Below, piece by piece: positions 22,850 through 32,246 of a DNA stretch of 64,000 nucleotides. Source of the DNA: Craterostigma plantagineum (taxonomy: Eukaryota; Streptophyta; Magnoliopsida; Lamiales; Linderniaceae). Position 1 is the first letter of the stretch. Each line of letters opens with the position of its first letter. Location of the stretch: the NCBI GenBank assembly GCA_027422505.1, contig JAPQWV010000001.1, positions 3,596,001 through 3,660,000 on the forward strand, given 5' to 3'. A model generated the notes under the pieces. The model did no database searches. It had not been told where the DNA came from and was given only the letters and a program-made list of their open reading frames with translations. The position numbers and the translations under genes were made by a program.

Positions 22850-23271
22850 TGTTAGAATATTATTTGAATTATTGCATGTATAATTGGATTCTTTTCAAAT
22901 TCAAATGCATGATTATTGAACATTATGTCTCTTAAAGAGCATAATAATGAGTCTTAAAAGAGCTTTAATATTGGCATTGTCATAAAATGACATGAATATG
23001 ATGCTTTAATGACCATGGTTAAGAGGCTTGAATGACATGAAATGGCTCTTGAATGAGAGACCCTTGAGTTGCTTGATCACCTCTATAAATACTCCGTTTC
23101 TCTTGTTCCCATGAAGACAATATACTACAATATTTGTGATTCTTGGAAGAGGTTGTTGAACCCTTGGAAGCTACAAGTGAGTTCTTGAAATAACTTTTTA
23201 GGGCAGTGAAGAATCTTCACGCCTCAACCTTTGTGTTTATAATCCGTCTTTCTTTGAGAAATACTACAACA
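22850..23271 (+). repeat. 5' LTR of the Copia element
   Basis: TG...CA ends. A CTATAAATACTCC TATA-type promoter sequence lies at 23082-23094, repeated in the 3' LTR near 28955, so transcription would start near 23115. Confidence 0.92.
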
Positions 23272-23283
23272 ATCTAAAAAGCT

Positions 23284-26200
23284 ATGGCAAACAATGAGGA
23301 GTTTGATGATCTTGATGCGTATCTCAACGACGATGATGATATCCTCAACAACGACGATGGTATCCCTAACAACGATGATGTTGTTGCTCTCAGGACACCA
23401 CCAAGGCTCCATCGAATCCAATCTCGATCAACCAAAATCCTAACTTCAATCCGGCGGCCGTCATGGTGAAGTACACGGATATCTCGAGGATCGAGGAATT
23501 CAGTGGCGCAAATTACAAGAGGTGGAAGGAGAGAGTGTTCTCCTTGCTTGACATGCATGGTGTGGCATGGGTGCTCGCAACGCCACTCACCGAAGAGATC
23601 AACTATGTGAATTGGGAGCAAGCAAATAAAATCTGTAGGCATACTATAATCTCTACGCTTTCTAATTCACTCTTTGATGTTTATGTGAGTTACACAGAGT
23701 CGAAAACAATATGGGATTCCATGTTGGAGAAGTACACGGCCGAGGATGCCGTGACGCAGAAGTTTGCTTGTCCCGCCTTCTATATGGGAGATGGTGGAAA
23801 CTCGTGATGTTCATGAGCAAATCAATGAGTATCTTCAACTTATTGAAGGTCTCCAATGGAGAAAATAATTCTCCTCGAGGCATTTGTGGCTGAGTTGTTG
23901 CTTGAGAAATTACCTCCTTCGCGGAATGATTATAAGCAACAACTTAAGCACAAAAACAAAAAGATGGATTTGAATGAGATGATGAAACATATCATTATTG
24001 AGAATAAACACCGGATTCAGAGCCGCGGGGTTCCCAAAGACTTTCAAACGAAAGCAAATCTTTTGGAGGAAAAGGATAAGAGATCCAAATTTCCTAAGAA
24101 AAACTTCTCGAAAGTTTCGAAGGGTGAGAGTTCACTCCAACCGAAACCTTCTTTTATCCAAAAGAGAAGGGCGCATGCTTTATGTGTGGAAAACAAGGGC
24201 ACTATGCCGCTCAATGCCGAAATAGGGCAACACTTGAGAATGAGAAAAATACTCCGACTAAGAACAAGGTTAATCTTGTTCAAGAAGATGATAAGGTGAC
24301 AGTTGCCATGGTTTCAGAGGTAAACATGGTCTCGTCGCTCTCACAAAGCGCATGGATTGTGGACTCGGGTGCAACGAAGCACATATGTGGAAACAAAGAA
24401 GCCTTCGTTGAGTACAAAGAGACTCAAGGAGAAGTTTATTTGGGTGACTCTAGCACCACACCAATTAGCGGCAAAGGAACGGTGGACCTCAAGTTGACCT
24501 CGGGGAAGACAATCTCTCTAAGAGATGTGCTTCATGTGCCGAGCATTAGAGCGAATTTGGTGTCTATTTCCTTGCTTGATGAGGCCGGAGTCAAGGTCTC
24601 CTTTGAGAGCTGTAAACTTATTCTTACTAAGAATTATGTATTTGTTGGAAAGGGTTATAAATCCAATGGGCTAAATGTACTCAATGTTGCTTTGAATAAT
24701 GAGAATTCTTCTTCCGTTTATCTGCTCAACTCTTTTAATCTTTGGCATTCAAGATTTGGTCATGTAATAATGGCTACATTAAGAAGATGATAACTTTGGG
24801 ATCCTTAATAATGTTCGGATTGAAGACACAAACAAATGTGAAGTTTGTGTAGGATCCAAACTAGTTAAGAAGACATGTCACAATATTGAGATAAAAACTC
24901 AACCACGTTGATTCATAGTGACCTAAGAGATATGCATTCTTGTGATTGTGAATCTAGAGGTGGAAATAAATATTATATCACATTTATTGATGTGTACTCT
25001 AGATATGCAAAAGTTTATCTCCTTAAAAATAAAAATGGAGCACGTGACAAGTTTATTCTCTACAAAATTGAGGTAGAAAATCAACTTGGGGTGAAGATTA
25101 AAAGGTTAAAAACCGATAGAGGTGGTGAATTTATAATGTTAGATGATTTTTGTGAAAATCATGGCATTATTTATGAGAGAACACCACCTTATTCACCTCA
25201 ATGAAATGGCATAGCTGAGAGGAAAAATAGAACTCTCAAAGAAATGATGAACGCCATGATGATTGAGTCAAGTGCTCACGAGAACTTGTGGGGTGAAGCA
25301 ATTCTAACGGCATGTTTTTTGCAAAATAAGATTCCTCACAAGAAAATTGGAAAAACTCAATATGAATTATGGAAAGGATATGCACCACATATTAAGCATT
25401 TAAAAATGTGGGGGTGCTTGGCAAATGTTTTATTAACCGAGCCAAAGAAGAGAAAAGTTGGACCAAGAACATGTGACTGTATGTTCATTGGTTATTCTCA
25501 AAATTCGGCAACTTATCGATTTTTAATAATCAAGAGTGAAGAAGTTGCTGAAAATACAATCATAAAATCCAAAAATGCTGAATTCTTTGAACATATCTTT
25601 CCATCGAAAGACAAAAAGGGAAGGGCTAATGATGATGAGGAAGATGAATTTTCTCATAATCCTAATCCTATTGAGAGGATAGGAAAGAGAAGAAAAATTC
25701 CAAATACTTTTGGTGGAGACTACTACATGTACATGATAGATAGTGAACCAAAAACATATAATGAAGCAATATCATCATCTGATTCCAAGAAATGGAGTGA
25801 GTATAAAATCAGAGTTGGATTCTATATTGAGTAACAACACTTGGGAATTGATTAATTTACCACTTGGTACAAAACCAATTAGTAGCAAGTATATATTCAA
25901 AAATAAATATCTACCTGATGGAAGTGTGGACAAATATAAAGCAAGATTAGTTGCTCGGGGATTTACACAAAAAGAAAATGTTGATTATTTTGACGCATTT
26001 TCTCCTGTCACGAGAATTGCATCAATACATGTATTGATAGCAATGGCTGCAACTTACAATCTATTTGTTCATCAAATGGATGTAAAAACGGCTTTTCTAA
26101 TGGGTATTTAGAAGAAGAGATTTATATGTGGCAACCTAACGGTTGCATTATGAAGGGACACGAATGTAAGGTGTGTAAATTGAGAAAATCATTGTATGGT

Positions 26201-27150
26201 TTAAAACAAGCGCCAAAGCAGTGTCATGAGAAATTAGATAACACATTAAAGAATGAAGGGTTCTCGACTTCGATAGTTGATCGATGTGTGTATCTAAAAA
26301 GAGAAAATGAGCATTGTATCATCATTGCTCTTTATGTTGATGACATGCTAATTTTTGGTACTTGTTTGAGTGTAGTCAAAGCTACAAAAGATTTCTTATC
26401 AAATAAATTTGATATGAAAGACTTGGGAGAAGCCAAAGTCATTCTTGGTGTCAAAATTATAAGAAAAGAAAAGGATATATTATTGGTGCAAGATCACTAT
26501 GCGGAAAAAGTATTGAAAAGTTTTGGATACTTTGATCTTAAACCATTATCAACCCCTTTTGATGCAAGCGTGCATCTTGAGAAAAATCGAGGTGCGCCTG
26601 AGGTACAAACAACTTATGCTCAATTAATTGGAAGTTTATTGCATTTAGCAAACTTCACAAGGCCCGATTTGGCATATGCAGTTTCACGACTAGGAAGATA
26701 TACGAAAAATCTTAGTGAAATGCATTGGAAAGCCTTGTTGAGATTATTGAGCTATATTAAATGCACTATAAATTATGGAATTTTTATAGTGGTTTTCTTG
26801 AAGTAATTGAAGGCTTCAGTGATGCAAATTGGATTTCAGATTCTGAAGATACGAAATCCACAATTGGATATGTATTCACTTCGGGATGAGGAGCGGTGGC
26901 TTGGAGATCCTCTCGACAAACTTTAATTGCTCGTTCTACAATGGATTCAGAGTTCATTGCATTAGAACTTGCTTGTGTAGAAGCTGAGTGGCTTAAGAAT
27001 TTTATTAGCGACATTGCAATTGATAACAGACTGTCACCTCTATATCTACGCATTGTGATTGTCAAGCCGCAATTGCTATAGCGAAAAAAACCTACAATGG
27101 AAAGAGTAGACATATTCGCTTAAGACACGGTGTGATTAAGCAATTGTTGA
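23284..27150 (+). pseudogene. Copia gag-pol polyprotein, broken
   Basis: Seen in order: gag (UBN2 type) at about 23463-23960 with YTDISRIEEFSGANYKRWKE, a zinc knuckle CX2CX4HX4C (CGKQGHYAAQC region) at about 24175-24220, the aspartic protease DSGATKHIC at 24362, a GAG-pre-integrase LWHSRFGH motif near 24740, the integrase core with Asp in IDVYSRYAKV and TDRGGEF (24960-25200), then the ERKNR block, reverse transcriptase with YVDD (about 26333) and RNase H with SDANWISD and TMDSEF (26819-26955). Lesions: frame changes near 23462, 23800, 24155, 24780-24900, 25800 and 26098, in-frame TGA at 25202 (PQ*NGIAERKN) and 26887. The breaks at 24155 (AAAA) and 26098 (CTAATGGG) are each one base short in a homopolymer. 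It cannot make a full polyprotein as written. Confidence 0.92.
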
Positions 27151-27821
27151 AAAATGGGGTAATTTCCATTGATTATGTGAGATCAGAGGTAAATTTGGCC
27201 GATCCTCTGACTAAGCCCTTAGGGTGGCTTTTAATTGAGAAAACAACGAGGGGTATGGGACTTGTGCCACTTGATCATTGATATGTGTGGATACCTAACC
27301 TTGATGATTGGAGATCCCATGAAAAAGGTTCATATAGGTAAGAATGAAGCACATGTTAATGCTGGAGCTTATTCCCTAAATCCCGTACCTATGTTGTGGA
27401 GAAGCTCGAAATTTGAAGTGTAAGGTTGAGTTATTCTTAATGAACAAAGTCACATGTTGATGACTAAGGAAAAGAGTTCCTTAATGTTTGTTCACATATA
27501 AGAAAAGAGAGGTGGCCGCCTCTATGGAAATAAGGCTAAGTTTCCTAAAGCTTTTCTCGAAAAATTAAAGGGATGCGCATGGCTAGAGAGGCGTCCAACC
27601 GATGTTAGAAATGGAGATGGGGAAATTTCATGACATTGTGATCTCTGTTTTACATCATGGCAAGTGGTTCATAGAATTTTAGTTTCACCACTTTCCTAGT
27701 GATTCAAGTCTCAGTTGTCTAAGGTTATGGTTCATAGTTTATCGAGAACACCGTGACTTACGCGTAATTTTTCCAAGGTGATTGATCAAATAATTTGACA
27801 AGACTCCAATGAGTTGGGGAT

Positions 27822-29144
27822 TGTTAGAATATTATTTGAATTATTGCATGTGTCATTGGATTCTTTTCAAATTCAAATGCATGATTATTGAGCATTATGT
27901 CTCTTGAAGAGCATAATAATGGGCCTTAAAAGAGCTTTAATATTGGCATGAATATTTGTCAGAAAATGACATGAATGTGATGCTTTAGTGACCATGGTTA
28001 GGGCCGGGGAAAAATACCGAAATACCGAAATACCGTCCTTATCGTATCGAATCGTATCGAAAATATAAAAAATTTTGGTATACCGAAGTTTTTGGTAAGG
28101 TATGATACGTACCGAAAATTTTTGGTACGGTAATGGTATGAAAGTTTTTAAAATTAGGTATTCCGATTATACCGAATACCGAAATTCTAAAATTTTTAAT
28201 ATATTATATATATATATATACATACCTATATATATTATATTATTTTAAAAAATATAAAATGAAAAATTAAGGATCTTCATAAACTTATTTAGCCCATAAA
28301 TTATTAACTTATACACAACTTTCTAATATTAGGCCCACCATATTTTACTTATGTAACTCAAGTAACGTTTAATTTTTGCCTTTTTAATGTTTTTTTTCAT
28401 GATTTTTGAAAGCGTGAAGATGCAATGCAATTATTTTTTGTTAATCTTCACTAATTTTTTAAATATAGCCGCTTCGTTCTACTTAATCTGTATATAAAGT
28501 TGTATTTTGTGGTTATGTAAAGTTTTTTGTCTTACTAATGAGACTAGCTAAAATATGTAAATTATTTAAGGTTAAAAAATCTTTTTATTTTGATAATTTT
28601 GGTATTAATAATCTATCTTATTGGGGCCTAAGGAGTTTGAATTGATCACAAATTCCAAAACAGCGAATTAACGAGTCACGAGACATGCATGGTAAAAAGC
28701 CGTCCGTATGAATGGTATAGAAGGACCGATACCATACCGAAATTCCGGTATGATACAGTATCGAAATTTAATGTATAACGAAATTTTGGTATGGTATTGG
28801 TATGATTTTTTTGGATACCGAAATTTCGGTACGGTATACGGTATCACAGTTTTGGTACGGTATACCGTACCGAACCACCCCTAACCATGGTTAAGAGGCT
28901 TGAATGACCATGAAATGACTCTTGAATGAGAGACCCTTGAGTTGCTTGATCACCTCTATAAATACTCCATTTCTCTTGTTCCCATGAACACAATATACTA
29001 CAATATTTGTGATTCTTGGAAGAGGTTTTTGAACCCTTGGAAGCTACAAGTGACTTCTTGAAATAGCTTTTTAGGGCATCGAAGAATCTTCACGCCTCAA
29101 ACTTTGTGTTTATAATCGTCTTTCTTTGAGAAATACTACAACAT
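27822..29144 (+). repeat. 3' LTR of the Copia element, interrupted by a hAT element
   Basis: LTR sequence runs 27822-27998, is interrupted by the hAT element at 27999-28883 with its ACCATGGT duplication, and resumes to end ACTACAACA at 29144. Confidence 0.92.
27999..28883. mobile_element. Non-autonomous hAT element nested in the 3' LTR
   Basis: An 885-bp element with ends TAGGGCCGGGG and CCACCCCTA and an exact 8-bp target duplication ACCATGGT (27991-27998 and 28884-28891), which defines hAT. The outer 180 bp at each end are reiterated TACCGAAAT / GGTATACCG / GGTACGGTA cores; the middle is AT-rich and non-coding. Its layout is the same as that of the 20555-21234 element, with a different core motif. 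Confidence 0.92.
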
Positions 29145-29149
29145 TTAGT

Positions 29150-29560
29150 TTCCATATACATATTGATATTTTCAATAATGCATGGAGACACGTTCTTTTT
29201 TCGCAAAAGCTGAATATTTCAAACGTGGAAAGGAAACCACTTTCTTCACTTTGTTCTTCGTCGAAAAGCCTACAACTGGTTAACGCACTATTAACATCGA
29301 TTTAATGATTAAATATTTAATGCTTCTTTGAAGAATTGAGTTACTTGTAATTAAATTTTAGATATTACTCTCATTTTCTTAGGTAAGCAGTAGCTATAAC
29401 TTAAAGCGTTTATTTATAATGACAGGTTGCAGACTTGAATGAAATGCAACACAAATTGTGACATATTACCTGCCTTTGATATTAGGAAATGAATGTAATT
29501 CCTTATGCACACAAAATAACGTTACGAATCTCGCGGAACAACTACAAGTTAAATATAAAA
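29150..29560. other. AT-rich intergenic, no feature seen
   Basis: Sequence between the Copia target duplication and the next element. Nothing recognised. Confidence 0.4.
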
Positions 29561-29561
29561 A

Positions 29562-30190
29562 GGGTTTTTTAAGTAAATAGCCTTTGACTCGGTCAACTTT
29601 AAAAAAATAGCCTTCAGATGTAAAATGACTATACTGCCCTTACTAATCGTGCCCACGTTAAAAACCAATATGTTAAATGGGAATCGCGTTTGGGTGGGCG
29701 GGTGGGGTGTACTCCAGTGGTTGTGTAGTCGGACGTTCAAGTAATAGGTCGTGGGTTCAAATCCCCAATATTTTTTTATATATATAGCATGGGACCTGTA
29801 CTATACAGCACAGGTCCCTTGCTATATAGCACAGGTCCCATGAAGCACGGGACCTGTACTATACAACACAGGTCCCTTGCTATATAGCACAGGTCTCGTG
29901 CTTCATGGGACCTGTGCTATATAGCAAGGGACCTGTGCTGTATAGTACAGGTCCCGTGCTTCATGGGACCTGTGCTATATGGCAAGGGACCTGTGCTGTA
30001 GCACAGGTCACGTGCTATATATATAAAAAAAATAAATTGGGGATTTGAACCCACGACTTATTAAAGCATGAGACCCACTTGTAAAAAGACGAAAATACCC
30101 TTAAATTGAAGGCTATCTTTTAAAAGGTAGAATCGACGAGGCTATTTTTTTAAAACTGACCGAGTCAAAGGCTATTTTTTAAAAAGACCC
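29562..30190. mobile_element. Non-autonomous MULE-like element with GGGACC hairpin array
   Basis: A 629-bp element. Left end GGGTTTTTTAAGTAAATAGC then CTTTGACTCGGTCAAC; right end, inverted, GGGTCTTTTTAAAAAATAGC then CTTTGACTCGGTCAG. The same end closes the large complex at 13029. The inner part (29789-30012) is a set of GGGACCTGTGCTATATAGCA and complement cores that form a long hairpin. Between them lie inverted copies of GTGGGTTCAAATCCCCAA (29751-29768) and TTGGGGATTTGAACCCAC (30038-30055), which look like a tRNA B box. The target duplication is unclear: TAAAAAG occurs on both sides (29556-29562, 30191-30197) but overlaps the left end. Confidence 0.78.
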
Positions 30191-30338
30191 TAAAAAGTAT
30201 TCTACATCGCAATTCGCATAAGGTGCGAATTATATATATATATTATATTGTTTTGTGCCTTTATATGACCACAAAACAGTCGCAGTTCACATTTTTGTCT
30301 TGTCCGCTTGGAGTTTTTAAGTTTTGCTGAAATATAAA

Positions 30339-30480
30339 GGGCGCTTTCTATTTCAGGCCCCATCGTAAATTTGGATCGAGTTCAGGCCCTCCTCCCATTA
30401 AGTATAGTTTTAAGGACCCACATTAAATTAAATTCAACGTAAAGGATACAATACCTGATTTGACAAAAATGCCCTTTGTT
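30339..30480 (+). repeat. Left TIR of the 9.64-kb MULE
   Basis: Starts GGGCGCTTTCTATTTCAGGCC right after AAATATAAA. It shares the two-box CAGGCCC layout, AAGGACCCAC and AACGTAAAGGA with the inverted right end. Confidence 0.82.
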
Positions 30481-30879
30481 GGTGTAATATAAAGATGTAT
30501 GATATCTCTATATTGTGTTACAATATGTTATTCAAATGTTATCACTCGAAAACACTATTTGAACGATCGATTTGCCGTAAAATTTCGACCATACTGGGCA
30601 CAAAATCAAGTCTGATGTGCAGTCGATGATGTCAATGATATTTACGTCTTCAGATGATTTGTGAGGAATAATTTCTAGAAATTTATTTCGCAACTAAGAT
30701 AAATCGAGCATGTTTTTGGTCGAAATTAAAGCTGATATGCATAAATTGGAGAGACCCATAGCTTGAAAATTAAGTGGCGTCGTAGAGGTGACTCAATCGT
30801 TCGTCACTCAAGATTAACGAACTGAAAGTGAAATCGGCAGAAAAAAATCGTTTAAAACGAGTGTTAGTTATGTGGTATG

Positions 30880-31850
30880 AGAAAGTCCTAAAGTGGTATG
30901 CGAACCACAAGAATAAGTACAATATATGCGTAAAGTGGTATTGTTACGATAAGAATCGAGATATTACTCATTCTCACCTGGTATCAGTTTTATAAGATGA
31001 GGTACCAGAAAAGCATAAATTGTTATCGAGGAGGCGTAAAGTGGTATAACATCAATCTGGTAGGGGATATTACTTATTATCATCTGGTATAGCTTCTAAG
31101 ATATCTGGTACTGAAACAGCATAAAGAGGTATGCATAGTTCTATAAGATGAGGTACCAGAAAAGCATAAATTGGTATAGAGGAGGAGTAAAGTGGTATAA
31201 CATCGATCTCGTACGAGATAAAACTTGGGTTATCATCAGGTATAGATTTTATGATATTTGGTACTGATACAGCATAAAGAGGTACACTTTACGCATAAAG
31301 CGGTATGGAAACGATAAGAAGCGTTATGCGAACTGGTACGAGATATTGCTCATTCTCACCTGGTATCAGTTTTATAAGATCAGGTACCAGAAAAGCATAA
31401 ATTGGTACAGTGGAGGCGTAAAGTGGTATAACATCGATCTGGTACGAGATCTTACTTATTATCATCTGGTATAGATTTTATGATATCTGGTAGTGAAACA
31501 GCATAAAGAGGTACAATTTACGCGTAAAGTGGTATGGGAACGATAAGAAGCGTTATGCGAACTGGTACGAGATATTACTCATTCTCACCTGGTATCAGCT
31601 TTATAAGATGAGGTACCAGAAAAGCATAAATTGGTATAGTGGAGGCGTAAAGTGGTATAACATCGATCTGGTACGAGATATTACTTATTATCATGTGGTA
31701 TAGATTTTATGATATGTGGTACTGATACAGCATAAAGAGGTACATTTTACGCGTAAGTGGTATGGAAACAATAAGAAGCGTTATGCGAACTGGTACGAGA
31801 TATTAGTTATTCTCAATTGGTATTAATTTTACAAGATGCGGCACCAAAAC
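30880..31850. repeat. GGTAT/GGTAC array, about 230-bp tandem units
   Basis: Roughly four units of about 230 bp; landmarks such as GGTATGGAAACGATAAGAAG fall near 31305, 31535 and 31763. Within a unit GGTAT, GGTAC or GGTAG occurs every 15-35 bp in phrases such as AAAGTGGTATAACATCGATC, CTGGTACGAGATATTAC, CACCTGGTATCAG and GATGAGGTACCAG. About fifty cores in 970 bp. There is no coding sense. Confidence 0.85.
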
Positions 31851-31904
31851 AAACTAAAGTGGTATAATTACCATAAGAAGTGGTTTTCAGACTGGAATTA
31901 TAAA

Positions 31905-32215
31905 ATATACCAAAATAATGAACTAAGCTTGTTATATTCACAACCATTATGAATGACAAAAGGACACTATACAAAATCATAAATAACACTGGATTAACAA
32001 AAATACCAGCGACCAAAGCTTGGTATATTCACATCCTTTGTGAATGACAAAATCTACCAACACTGGAATAACAAAAATACCAGTGACCAAAGCTTGGTTA
32101 TTCACATCCTTTGTGAACGACAAAATCTTACCTAACACTGGAATGACAAAAGATACCTGCGACCAAAGCCTGGTATTATTCACAGCTAATGTGAATGACA
32201 AAAAGACAAAATGAA
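31905..32215. repeat. About 80-bp tandem repeat downstream of the transposase
   Basis: Three to four units with GCGACCAAAGCTTGGTATATT, CACATCCTTTGTGAATGAC and CACTGGAATAACAAAAATACC-type text, from about 31912 to 32205. It lies immediately 3' of the transposase stop and still contains one GGTAT per unit. It may supply the 3' UTR. Confidence 0.75.
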
Positions 32216-32246
32216 TATGCAGAATCATATTGGTTCGTTGCATCGC

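Larger units (their letters stand above)
22850..29144 (+). mobile_element. Full-length Ty1/Copia LTR retrotransposon
   Basis: LTRs at 22850-23271 (422 bp) and 27822-29144 (430 bp without the nested hAT). Both start TGTTAGAATATT and end ACTACAACA, and they look about 93-95% identical by eye. The 5-bp target duplication TTTAG is exact (22845-22849 and 29145-29149). A purine-rich stretch (GAGTTGGGGAT) precedes the 3' LTR. I do not see a standard initiator-Met primer site after the 5' LTR. Domain order is gag, zinc knuckle, protease, integrase, RT, RNase H, which defines Copia. It is non-autonomous through frameshifts and stops, and the LTR divergence suggests an insertion that is not very recent. 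Confidence 0.95.

Noticed and set aside
28000..28880. GGTAC/GGTAT cores in the hAT element taken as related to the MULE GGTAY array 3 kb away
   Set aside because: The hAT cores sit in TACCG/CGGTA phrases and end inside an exact hAT duplication. The likeness of the 5-mer is probably chance.
29720..29770. A tRNA-like sequence with a B box (GGGTTCAAATCCCC)
   Set aside because: There is no cloverleaf or paired acceptor stem, and the box recurs inverted at the other side of the element, so it is element sequence, not a tRNA gene.
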